Part shown: positions 1 through 7,201 of the stretch, in pieces
Layout: every line of letters starts with the position of its first letter
How positions within the stretch are numbered: the first letter of the stretch is position 1
Assembly (NCBI RefSeq): GCF_017377775.1
Contig: NZ_JAFVLN010000013.1
Location: 62,001-126,000 of the forward strand
From: Streptomyces sp. VRA16 Mangrove soil
GTDB taxonomy: Bacteria; Actinomycetota; Actinomycetes; Streptomycetales; Streptomycetaceae
DNA length: 64,000 nt
Reading direction: 5' to 3'
The notes under the pieces: generated by a model
What the model saw: only the letters and a program-made list of their open reading frames with translations
Database searches by the model: none
Told to the model about the DNA's origin: nothing
Translations under genes and position numbers: made by a program

Positions 1-898
1 TGATGGCCTCGGGGACGCGGGCGGGGCTGGACTGGGAGGCGTCCGCCGACTCGTTGCCCGCCGCGACCGCGTAGGTGACGCCGGAGGCTATGGACTTCTT
101 GACCGCCGCATCCAGCGCCTCGTCCACGCCGCCGCCGAGCGACATGTTGGCGACGGAGGGGCCCGAGTGGTGCTCGGTGACCCAGTCGATGCCCGCGACG
201 ACCTGCTCGGTGGTGCCGGAGCCCTGGTCGTCGAGGACGCGGACGGCGACGATCTTCGCCTTCTTGGCGACGCCGTGCGCCGTACCGGCGATGGTGCCGG
301 CGACGTGTGTGCCGTGCCCGTTGCCGTCGTCGGCGCTGTCGTCGTTGTCGACGGCGTCGAAGCCGTAGGAGGCACGGCCGCCGAAGTCGCTGTGGCTGAT
401 GCGGACGCCGGTGTCGATGACGTACGCGGTCACGCCCTCGCCCGCGCTGTCGGGGTAGGTGTACGTGCCGTCGCCGGCGGTCTCGGTCTGGTCGATGCGG
501 TCCAGGCCCCATGACGGCGGGTCGGCCTGGGTGGCGTCGATGTGGAACTTCTTGTTCTGGACGACCTTCGCGACGGAGGTGTCGGCGGCGAGCCGCTTGG
601 CCTCGGTCTCCGAAAGGCCGTTCACCGAGAAGCCGTTGACGGCCGAGGTGTAGTTCCGCCTGAGGGTGCCGCCGTACTCCTTGGCCAGGTCCTTCTTGGC
701 GGTGGTGTTCGCCTTCTGGTCGAGCAGCACGATGTAGCTGCCGGAGACGGCGCCCTTGGCGTCGAGTCCGTAGACCGTGCCTTCGGTGGGGGCGGCGTCG
801 GCGAAGCCGCCGGTGAGAACGGTGACGCCGACGGCGGTCACCGCCGTGGCTGTCGCGGCGGTCAGTTTCATCGAGCGCGCACGCTTGTGGAGTGCCAT
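1..898 (-). CDS. S8 family serine peptidase (subtilase), C-terminus outside window
   Basis: Exported subtilisin-like protease; 299 codons are visible and the gene runs off the left edge. The ATG is preceded by AGGAG ten bases upstream. Residues 1-36 form a signal peptide ending near FADAAP. Residues about 50-122 look like an I9 inhibitor propeptide (SYIVLLDQ start, VNGFSVNGL). The catalytic domain starts near residue 128. The Asp box YVIDTG has D162, the His box GHGTHVAG has H195, and AAGNESAD marks the oxyanion region. The serine box (GTSMA) should lie outside the window and could not be checked. It is transcribed away from the MMPL gene, and the two share the gap 899-1221. A secreted nutritional or developmental protease is likely; the exact substrate is unknown. 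Confidence 0.93.
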   Translation of the reverse strand, partial: MALHKRARSMKLTAATATAVTAVGVTVLTGGFADAAPTEGTVYGLDAKGAVSGSYIVLLDQKANTTAKKDLAKEYGGTLRRNYTSAVNGFSVNGLSETEAKRLAADTSVAKVVQNKKFHIDATQADPPSWGLDRIDQTETAGDGTYTYPDSAGEGVTAYVIDTGVRISHSDFGGRASYGFDAVDNDDSADDGNGHGTHVAGTIAGTAHGVAKKAKIVAVRVLDDQGSGTTEQVVAGIDWVTEHHSGPSVANMSLGGGVDEALDAAVKKSIASGVTYAVAAGNESADASQSSPARVPEAI

Positions 899-996
899 GA
901 AGAGTGAACTCCTCGTGGTTCATGTGTGGGGGGATTTACTGCGCCCCCCGTCGATCTCCGGAAGATGTCCGGGGGTTGAGACGAAACCCTGACCGA

Positions 997-1046
997 TTGA
1001 CGCGACCAGATCAAGGTCTACATACAGCTGTGACTTGTTCAACAAG
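997..1046 (+). promoter_or_regulatory. Candidate promoter and palindromic operator of the MMPL gene
   Basis: The 323-base gap 899-1221 has no gene. It holds TTGACG (997-1002), a 16-base spacer and TACATA (1019-1024) facing the MMPL gene. About ten bases further on, near the expected start point, lies the palindrome CTTGTT-C-AACAAG (1034-1046). A second inverted repeat, CCCCT/AGGGG with a 10-base spacer, is at 1100-1119. The palindrome is placed like a repressor operator, but no regulator gene adjoins it. Confidence 0.45.
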
Positions 1047-1221
1047 GTTTCGTAATAACAAATCCGGCAGAACACCACACTCGCCCCCGCACGGCTCAAC
1101 CCCTCATAGATGTAAGGGGCTTCGGTCATCCTCGATGCCGACCTCGCGCCCGCCCACTTCACCGGGCAGCACGACGACCCGTCCTTATCCCGCCCCTACC
1201 TTCGAATCCGGAGGTGACCTC

Positions 1222-3522
1222 ATGGCGAGGAACGGGGAACGGCAGGGGGCCCGGGTACGCGGCTTCGCGGCGCGGGCCGGCGGATGGAGCGCCCGGCACC
1301 GATGGGCGGCGGTGGGAATCTGGGTGCTGTTCGTCGTGCTGGCGATGGGCATCGGGAACGCGGCGGGACGCGTCGACGTCAAGGACAGCGACCAGCTCAG
1401 CGGCGAGACCAGCCAGGCCGCACGGATCATCGACGACGCGGGCATCGACGAACCCGCGGGCGAGACCGTTCTCGTCCAGGCCAGGAACGGTGAACTCCCC
1501 GCCACTGCACCGGAGTTCAAGAAGGCGGTCGCGGACGTCATCCAGGCCGTCGAGGGCACCGGCGCGGTGACGAACGTGCGCTCGCCGTACGCCGCGCAGG
1601 CCCAGACGGTCTCGAAGGACGGCCGCACCGCGCTCGTCCAGTTCGACATGCGCGGCGACCCCGAAACGGCGGCCGACCGGGTCGCACCGGTCCAGAAGGC
1701 CGTCGAGGGTGTCGCCCGTGACCACGGCTCGCTGCGGATCGAGGAGATCGGCGCGGCGAGCATGAACAAGACGTTCGACGACGCGTTCGGCGACGACTTC
1801 CAGCGCGCCGAGTACTCGGCCGTCCCGGTGGCGCTCGGCATCCTGCTGATCGCGTTCGGCGCGCTCGTCGCGGCGCTGCTCCCGGTGGCCCTGGCCGTCA
1901 CCGCGATCATGGCGACGATGGGCCTGATGGGCATCGTCAGCCACCTCCAGCCGATGAGCGACACCGCCAACTCGGTGATGCTGCTGGTGGGGTTGGCGGT
2001 CGGCGTCGACTACTGCCTCTTCTATCTGCGCCGTGAGCGCGAGGAGCGGATGAAGGGCCGTGACGCGCGCTCCGCGCTGCAGATCGCGGCGGCCACCAGC
2101 GGCCGGGCGATCATCGTCTCCGGTGTCACGGTGTGCGTGGCGATGGCGGGCATGCTCTTCACCGGGCTCGCCGAGTTCCAGGCGATGGGGCTCGCCTCCC
2201 TGATGGTGGTGGCGGTCGCGATGGTCGGCTCGGTGACCGTGCTGCCCGCTCTGCTCTCGCTGCTCGGCGAGCGGGTGGAGAAGGGCCGCATCCCGTTCCT
2301 GCACCCGGACAAGCGGCGCGGCGCCAAGAACGGCGGCCGGGCGAACGGTGACGTGGATCGGGGCAGCCGGTTCTGGAGCCGGGTGCTGTCCGTCGTGCTG
2401 AAGCGGCCCGGCGTCTCGGTGGCCGTCGCGGTCGTCGCGCTGCTCGCGGTCGCCTCGCCCGCGCTCGGCATGAAGACCCAGAACCTCACCCTGGACCAGG
2501 AGTTCGGGAACTCGCTGCCGATCGTGGCGACGTACGACCGGGTCAACGAGGCGTTCCCGGGCGGTTCCGAGCCGGCCGAGGTCGTCGTCAAGGCCCACGA
2601 CATCAACGCGGCCGACGTGCGCTCCGCGATCGCCGACTTCCGTGCGCAGGCGGTGCGTTCGGGTGCCTCGCGCGGCCCGGTCGAGGTGACGGTGCACGCG
2701 CAGCAGAACGTCGCGTTCATCGACGTACCGCTCGTCGGCGGCTCCGACCAGGGCAAGGCGGAGAAGAGCCTCGCACTGCTGCGCGACCACGTGCGGCCGG
2801 ACACGCTCGGCAAGGTCGACGGGGTCGAGGCGCCGGTCACCGGTCAGGTCGCGGGGTCGAAGGACTTCAACGACCAGATCGTCGGCTCCGTCGTCCCGGT
2901 CTTCGCCTTCGTCGTCGTCTTCGCGTTCCTGCTGATGCTGCTCTCGTTCCGCTCGCTGACCGTGGCGATCACCTCGATCGTCCTCAACCTGCTCTCGGTG
3001 GGCGCCGCCTACGGGATTCTCGTCGCCGTCTTCCAGCACGGCTGGGGCGCGTCGCTGGTCGGCGCTGAGGGGGTCGGCGCGATCATCTCCTGGCTGCCGC
3101 TGTTCCTCTTCGTGATCCTGTTCGGGCTCTCGATGGACTACCACGTGTTCGTGGTGTCGCGGATCAAGGAGGCGCGGCTTCAGGGACGTACGAACACGGA
3201 CGCGATCCGGCACGGTGTCGTCACGACCGCGGGCGTGGTCACCAGCGCCGCCGTGATCATGGTCGCCGTCTTCTCGATCTTCGGGACGCTGTCCATGCAG
3301 TCGATGAAGCAGATGGGCGTGGGTCTGGCCGCCGCCGTCCTGATCGACGCCACCGTCATCCGGGGCGTGCTGCTCCCGGCCGTGATGGCGCTGCTCGGCG
3401 AGCGCAACTGGTACCTGCCGACGTGGCTGCGCCGGATGCCGGACCTCACGCACGACGAGGCGGTGCTGCCGGAGCCCGCCCCGTCGCAGGAACCCAAGGG
3501 GGGCGAGGAGCTGCGCGTCTGA
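1222..3522 (+). CDS. MMPL family transporter
   Basis: Inner-membrane RND-type exporter of the MMPL/YdfJ class, 766 aa. The start chosen is the ATG directly after a near-perfect GGAGGTGA ribosome site (1210-1217); an in-frame extension upstream has no coding character. One membrane helix lies near residues 30-50, then an extracytoplasmic loop, then a block of helices at about 190-360. A second loop and a second helix block follow at about 560-740, giving the usual duplicated 12-helix plan. DYCLFYLRR and DYHVFVVSR are the paired membrane motifs with the buried Asp-Tyr typical of the family. Family members export lipids or drugs; the substrate here is unknown. A palindrome lies at the predicted transcription start, and the gene is monocistronic. 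Confidence 0.92.
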   Translation: MARNGERQGARVRGFAARAGGWSARHRWAAVGIWVLFVVLAMGIGNAAGRVDVKDSDQLSGETSQAARIIDDAGIDEPAGETVLVQARNGELPATAPEFKKAVADVIQAVEGTGAVTNVRSPYAAQAQTVSKDGRTALVQFDMRGDPETAADRVAPVQKAVEGVARDHGSLRIEEIGAASMNKTFDDAFGDDFQRAEYSAVPVALGILLIAFGALVAALLPVALAVTAIMATMGLMGIVSHLQPMSDTANSVMLLVGLAVGVDYCLFYLRREREERMKGRDARSALQIAAATSGRAIIVSGVTVCVAMAGMLFTGLAEFQAMGLASLMVVAVAMVGSVTVLPALLSLLGERVEKGRIPFLHPDKRRGAKNGGRANGDVDRGSRFWSRVLSVVLKRPGVSVAVAVVALLAVASPALGMKTQNLTLDQEFGNSLPIVATYDRVNEAFPGGSEPAEVVVKAHDINAADVRSAIADFRAQAVRSGASRGPVEVTVHAQQNVAFIDVPLVGGSDQGKAEKSLALLRDHVRPDTLGKVDGVEAPVTGQVAGSKDFNDQIVGSVVPVFAFVVVFAFLLMLLSFRSLTVAITSIVLNLLSVGAAYGILVAVFQHGWGASLVGAEGVGAIISWLPLFLFVILFGLSMDYHVFVVSRIKEARLQGRTNTDAIRHGVVTTAGVVTSAAVIMVAVFSIFGTLSMQSMKQMGVGLAAAVLIDATVIRGVLLPAVMALLGERNWYLPTWLRRMPDLTHDEAVLPEPAPSQEPKGGEELRV

Positions 3523-3539
3523 CGGCTCCTCACCCCTGG

Positions 3540-3557
3540 CAGGCCCGGGTCGGCCTG
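3540..3557. terminator. Hairpin between convergent genes
   Basis: CAGGCC, a six-base loop, and GGCCTG. The stem extends by a G-T wobble and one more pair. It sits 18 bases after the MMPL stop and just before the stop of the convergent phosphatidyltransferase gene, so it could serve both. There is no U-tract, as is common in Streptomyces. Confidence 0.5.
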
Positions 3558-3570
3558 TCCGCCGGTCGCG

Positions 3571-4575
3571 TCACGCGGCGGTGGACAGGCCTTCCCTCTG
3601 CTGCTCGTCCGCCTCGAAGGCGTCGAGCGTGCGGCCGAAGTCACGCGTGGACAGCAGCAGCTTGTAGACGATGGCGAGCTCGAAGACGAGCAGCAGCGCG
3701 CCCGCCACGACGGTGGCGCCGATCACCTGGTCGAGCAGGGGCCCGACGATGAAGACGGCCATCTGGAACTCGATGCCGCTCACCAGGTGGGTACGGATCC
3801 GGTGGCGCAGCAGGAAGGAGCGCAGCCGCAGATAGACCGGGAAGCGGCTGCGGAACTCCTGGTGCAGGTCGACGACCTGGGGGCGCTTCTCCGTCTCGGA
3901 GGCCGTCTCGGGACCCTCCTCGGCGGTGACGTCCTCCTCCGCCGTCGCGGCTGCCGCCGCTCCGCCCAAATCCTGCTCGATGTCGGCGGACGGGTTGGCC
4001 CGCAGCAGGTCCTCCATGAACGCGATGCTCTCGGCGTCCTGCGCGCGCCGGGCCGCCCGCACCCTGGCCTTGATCTGCTTGCGCATGGTGTGCCGGGTCT
4101 TGAAGATCTCCAGCGAGTTGATGTAGCGCAGCCCGTCGAGGAAGACGACGACCACCGCGAGCCAGATGTAGCGCTCGTCGCCGGTGCGGTGGTACTGCCC
4201 GCCCATCAGGGCCACGGCGCACGCCATGACGCGGACGCGGTCGAAGATGTAGTCGAGCCAGGCGCCGAACACGGACCCCTGGCCGGTGAGCCGGGCGACC
4301 TTGCCGTCCATGCAGTCGAGGATGAAGCTCAGGTGGTAGACGACGGCTCCGGCGATCAGCCAGCGCCAGTCCCCCATGGCGAAGCAGCCGGCCGCGCCCA
4401 GGCCCAGCACGAGGGCGCCCCAGGTGATCTGGTTCGGCGTGATACGCGTCCACCGGGCCGTCAGCCGCACGAGGGGCGTGGCGACCGGGTCGACGAGCAG
4501 CACGGTCCACCACGCATCGCGTTTCTTCTGCGTGATCCGGCGTACGTCGGACAACGGCGGTATGTCTCTGGGCAT
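3571..4575 (-). CDS. CDP-alcohol phosphatidyltransferase family protein
   Basis: Integral membrane enzyme that moves a phosphoalcohol group from a CDP-activated donor to an alcohol acceptor. It carries the full family signature D-x2-D-G-x2-A-R-x8-G-x3-D-x3-D, starting DCMDGKVAR and ending DYIFD, near residues 85-110. Hydrophobic helices surround this box and recur near the C-terminus. A charged, Glu/Ala-rich insert at about 180-235 is unusual and is probably a cytoplasmic loop. The ATG at 4575 is preferred over an in-frame TTG twelve bases upstream, because GGAAAG is only usable by the ATG. The acceptor (glycerol phosphate, inositol phosphate or other) cannot be told from sequence. It is a single gene, convergent with the MMPL gene. 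Confidence 0.85.
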   Translation of the reverse strand: MPRDIPPLSDVRRITQKKRDAWWTVLLVDPVATPLVRLTARWTRITPNQITWGALVLGLGAAGCFAMGDWRWLIAGAVVYHLSFILDCMDGKVARLTGQGSVFGAWLDYIFDRVRVMACAVALMGGQYHRTGDERYIWLAVVVVFLDGLRYINSLEIFKTRHTMRKQIKARVRAARRAQDAESIAFMEDLLRANPSADIEQDLGGAAAAATAEEDVTAEEGPETASETEKRPQVVDLHQEFRSRFPVYLRLRSFLLRHRIRTHLVSGIEFQMAVFIVGPLLDQVIGATVVAGALLLVFELAIVYKLLLSTRDFGRTLDAFEADEQQREGLSTAA

Positions 4576-4694
4576 CGGGCGCGCCAACTTTCCGTGGGGC
4601 AGAGCATGTTCACCTCACGCTAAGAAAGTGTTCTCACCAAGTTCAAGAAGAGGCCGGCGCAACCTTTGTCCAGGGGTAACGGTCGTACGAGGTA

Positions 4695-4758
4695 GCCGGG
4701 TCAACGGGTATTTCCCGACAACCCGGCGTTACCCGAGCGTTATTCAATTCCCCGCTCG
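4695..4758. terminator. Two hairpins downstream of the mgt gene
   Basis: The first hairpin has outer arms GCCGGGT (4695-4701) and ACCCGGC (4721-4727) enclosing an inner CGGG/CCCG stem. The second is CGAGCG (4734-4739) with CGCTCG (4753-4758). Both follow the mgt stop by 55-115 bases, so they could end the lrm-mgt transcript. They also lie upstream of the phosphatidyltransferase gene, so a 5'-UTR role is not excluded. Confidence 0.4.
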
Positions 4759-4811
4759 TTATCTCATGCGCACATCTCTTTCACGGTTGCGTGGAACCGA
4801 TTGCCGCCGCA

Positions 4812-6047
4812 TCACATCAGGGTGGGCAGTTCCGCCTCGATGAGGTCGGCCGCCCTCGGGGTGCCGCCCTCGCCGGCCATCTCCTGCTGGACCGCGGCGA
4901 GGCGCCGCGCCACCTCGGGGTCGTCGACGAGCGCGAGCACGGCCTCGCGCAGGACGTCCGCCGTGGCCTCCTCCGTGGGAATGTGCCGGGCGACTCCCAG
5001 CGCCTGAAGCATGTCGGCGTTGCCGAACTGGTCGACGGCCTGGGGCACGGCGACCATCGGGGTGGCGGTGGCGAGCCCTTCCTGGCTGCCGCCCGCGCCG
5101 GCGTGCGTGATGAAGGCGTCGGCCTGCTTGAGGACCGCGAGCTGCGGGACCCAGTCGCGCACCTCGATGTTGCCGGGGACCGTCCCGAGGTCCTCGGCGG
5201 TGACATGCCGGCCGACCTGGAGCACGACGTGCCAGCCCGGCAGGTCGCCGAAAGCCTTGACGCACTCGCGGTAGAACTCCGGCCGGTTGGTGAACGACGA
5301 GCCGAGCGAGACGAGCAGCACCCGCTCGGCGCCCTCGGGGCGCTGCCAGTCGCCCTGCGCGGAGCGGTCGCCCTGGCAGGCGCCGACGAAGGTGTACCGC
5401 GTCCTGTCCACGCGGTCGGCATTCGGCTGCAGGGCCTCGGGGATGAGCACGAGGGAGCGGGGCGGGCGCCCGACGAAGGGGTCCGGGTGCTCCTCGATCC
5501 CGTTGCTCCTGAGCCAGTCGGTGAACTTCGCGTAGTACGCCCGACCGCGCTCGGTCTTCTTCGGCTCCGCCCACAGGGGCTCGGCGACCTCCTCCTCGTA
5601 GCCGTCCCAGGCCACGAGGTTCGGCGAGAGGGAGACCGCGGGGACGCCCCAGCGGCGGGCGAGGACGATCGCCGGATACGAGGTGATGTCGTGGATGACC
5701 AGGTCGGGCACCCCGACCCCGCCGTCCCCCTCGTACGCGTCGATGAGCTGCGGCAGGGTCTGGATCGCGTCGTCCAGGAAGATCTCGACGTGGTCGAGCA
5801 GTTCGCTGCCCCACGCCGACGGGTCGTCGTCGGGGCCCGGCAGCGAGGTGCGGTAGAGGACCGGCTCGGCGCCGGTCTCGGCGACCTTCCCCTCGAAGAG
5901 GTGCGGGATCGCGTACGTGACGCGGTGCCCACGGGCGACGAGCTCCCGGATCACTTCCAGACTCGGGTTCACGTGCCCGTGGGCCGCGATGGAGAACATG
6001 GCGATGTGGGCACGGCGGCCCTGCTGGGGGGTTTCCGGGTGCGTCAT
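4812..6047 (-). CDS. mgt: Macrolide glycosyltransferase (OleD/MGT type)
   Basis: GT1 enzyme that inactivates macrolides by adding glucose from UDP-glucose, normally at the 2'-OH of the desosamine sugar; cytoplasmic; 411 aa. The N-terminus HIAMFSIAAHGHVNPSLEVI, the acceptor-domain motif HDITSYPA, and the donor site THAGAGGSQEGLATATPMVA near residue 320 match the OleD/OleI/S. lividans Mgt subgroup as I recall it. The ATG at 6047 is chosen because OleD starts at the same point; an in-frame ATG at 6083 would put the palindrome at 6066-6079 inside the gene. It lies 39 bases after the rRNA methyltransferase gene. This is the same pairing as the lrm-mgt resistance genes of S. lividans. Confidence 0.9.
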   Translation of the reverse strand: MTHPETPQQGRRAHIAMFSIAAHGHVNPSLEVIRELVARGHRVTYAIPHLFEGKVAETGAEPVLYRTSLPGPDDDPSAWGSELLDHVEIFLDDAIQTLPQLIDAYEGDGGVGVPDLVIHDITSYPAIVLARRWGVPAVSLSPNLVAWDGYEEEVAEPLWAEPKKTERGRAYYAKFTDWLRSNGIEEHPDPFVGRPPRSLVLIPEALQPNADRVDRTRYTFVGACQGDRSAQGDWQRPEGAERVLLVSLGSSFTNRPEFYRECVKAFGDLPGWHVVLQVGRHVTAEDLGTVPGNIEVRDWVPQLAVLKQADAFITHAGAGGSQEGLATATPMVAVPQAVDQFGNADMLQALGVARHIPTEEATADVLREAVLALVDDPEVARRLAAVQQEMAGEGGTPRAADLIEAELPTLM

Positions 6048-6065
6048 GCCCTCACCGTAAACGAG

Positions 6066-6079
6066 ACGAGACGTCTCGT
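6066..6079. promoter_or_regulatory. 14-bp perfect palindrome between lrm and mgt
   Basis: ACGAGACGTCTCGT fills the middle of the 39-base gap, ending 18 bases before the mgt start codon and upstream of its GGTGAGGG ribosome site. It could be a repressor operator in DNA. It could also be a short RNA hairpin (arms ACGAG/CTCGT) tuning mgt translation. Confidence 0.5.
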
Positions 6080-6086
6080 GCAACTT

Positions 6087-6935
6087 TTATTCGGGTGCTG
6101 TCGGCCCCTTTCCTTCGAGCACGGCGTGGATCGTCAGCCACTGCTGCGGGGTCGGCTCACCCGCGAGCGCGGTGGGTGCCACGCCGGCCGTGCGCAGCGC
6201 CGCGTCGACCCGCCGCCGCGGATGGGCGCGGCGCAACGAGGCACGCACGCTGCCGCCGACACCGGAGAAGCCGAGTGCGACGAGGCTCTGGTACGTGGCG
6301 TGGTGGGCGGGCGCGAGGAGCGGTACGGGCCTGCGCTCGATCCGCAGCACGCCCGCGTCGACGCGCGGCACCGGCCTGAAGGCGGTGCGCGGCACCCGGC
6401 CGAGCAGCCGCCACGAGAAGAGCGGCCAGGTCAGCACGGTCAGCCGGGTCCAACTCCCGTAGTCGCCCGTGCGTTTGCGGGCGTACTCGAGCTGGGTGAG
6501 GAACGTGGCGTCGGTGAGCGCCGGAGCGCGCAGACACCACTCGACGACGGCGGAGGTGCGTGAGAAGGGCACGTTCCCGGCCACCGCGAAGGGGGCCCGG
6601 GGCGGGGCGGCCGCGAGGAAGTCGCCCTGGTGGACGCGGACTTGGGCGAGCCCGGCGGCGTCGAGGCGGCGGCGCAGCCCGGGGACGAGACGGGCGTCGA
6701 GCTCGTACGCCACCAGGGTTGCGGCCCGGCGGGCGAGCGGGACGGTCAGCGCGCCCCGGCCCGCCCCCACTTCGAGGAGCCGCGCGCCGGGGGCGGGCTC
6801 GGGGACGGCGAGCCGTGCGAAGCGCCGGGCGACGGCGCGGTCGGCGAGGAAGTTCTGCGAGAGCTGCCGCTGGGTGCGGTGCTGCTGCTGGGTGCGGGCA
6901 CGCGTGACGTGCGTGCCGGTGGAGCGGGCGGTCAT
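6087..6935 (-). CDS. lrm: Erm-type 23S rRNA (adenine-N6)-methyltransferase
   Basis: Methylates the macrolide/lincosamide/streptogramin B site of 23S rRNA (A2058, E. coli numbering) using S-adenosylmethionine; 282 aa. LSQNFLADRAVARRFARLA near residue 25 is the Erm/KsgA entry motif. EVGAGRGALT (from E55) is the AdoMet loop, and NVPFSRTS (from N121) is the catalytic N-x-P-F motif. An Arg/Gln-rich N-terminus precedes the fold, as in actinomycete Erm proteins. With a downstream OleD-like glycosyltransferase it matches the lrm-mgt (Erm(O)) arrangement, whose Lrm is described as mainly a monomethylating enzyme. Whether this copy mono- or dimethylates cannot be read from sequence. The AAGGA ribosome site lies 11-15 bases before the ATG, just after a 7-bp hairpin. 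Confidence 0.9.
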   Translation of the reverse strand: MTARSTGTHVTRARTQQQHRTQRQLSQNFLADRAVARRFARLAVPEPAPGARLLEVGAGRGALTVPLARRAATLVAYELDARLVPGLRRRLDAAGLAQVRVHQGDFLAAAPPRAPFAVAGNVPFSRTSAVVEWCLRAPALTDATFLTQLEYARKRTGDYGSWTRLTVLTWPLFSWRLLGRVPRTAFRPVPRVDAGVLRIERRPVPLLAPAHHATYQSLVALGFSGVGGSVRASLRRAHPRRRVDAALRTAGVAPTALAGEPTPQQWLTIHAVLEGKGPTAPE

Positions 6936-6950
6936 GGCCTGCGGTCCTTG

Positions 6951-7054
6951 TCATCCGTACGGAAAGAGGGCGGATGAGGGCCCTGACCGGGAACCGGCGT
7001 GATGCGTGCGAAAAGGGGCGCCACCGAGGGGGCGCGGAAGGTCCGGTCCGGTCA
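6951..7054 (-). promoter_or_regulatory. Candidate translational attenuator upstream of lrm
   Basis: Read on the minus strand, TGACCGGACCGG (7054-7043, starting at the stop codon of the short upstream frame) can pair with 6997-6984. This gives a 12-bp stem with one 2-base bulge and a 45-base loop. A second hairpin, TCATCCG (6977-6971) with CGGATGA (6957-6951), ends two bases before the lrm ribosome site. A ribosome stalled in the upstream frame would block the first stem, which is the logic of erm attenuators. Confidence 0.45.
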
Positions 7055-7153
7055 GAGCGCCGGGCCGACGCGCAGCCGAGCGGCGTGCGCGCAGCCCAGA
7101 ACCTGGCGGGTCACCGAGACGGCCATCATGGCGGCGCTGCACATGCCGCCCAT
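7052..7153 (-). CDS. Possible leader peptide of the lrm resistance gene
   Basis: Short frame of 33 codons ending 117 bases before the lrm start, with in-frame ATGs at 7153, 7144, 7129 and 7126. No clear Shine-Dalgarno site is seen, so the start is uncertain and a leaderless transcript is possible. Near its end is AARLRVGPAL. The Arg-Leu-Arg fits the Arg/Lys-x-Arg/Lys motif at which macrolides stall ribosomes, and the ErmD leader also carries RLR. Five codons after RLR the stop codon forms the start of a strong stem with the region before lrm. Function is inferred from position and motif only. Confidence 0.4.
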   Translation of the reverse strand: MGGMCSAAMMAVSVTRQVLGCAHAARLRVGPAL

Positions 7154-7156
7154 GGT

Positions 7157-7198
7157 GGACGGGGCCGCCCGGCCCCGTCCAGCGGGTTTTCGCCCGCT
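7157..7198 (-). terminator. Double hairpin ending the sugar ABC operon
   Basis: A perfect 10-bp stem (GGACGGGGCC, tetraloop, GGCCCCGTCC; 7157-7180) adjoins a 6-bp stem (AGCGGG, six-base loop, CCCGCT; 7181-7198). The 6-bp stem begins 3 bases past the stop codon of the binding-protein gene. The pair would separate the ABC operon from lrm. Confidence 0.7.
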
Positions 7199-7201
7199 TG
7201 G

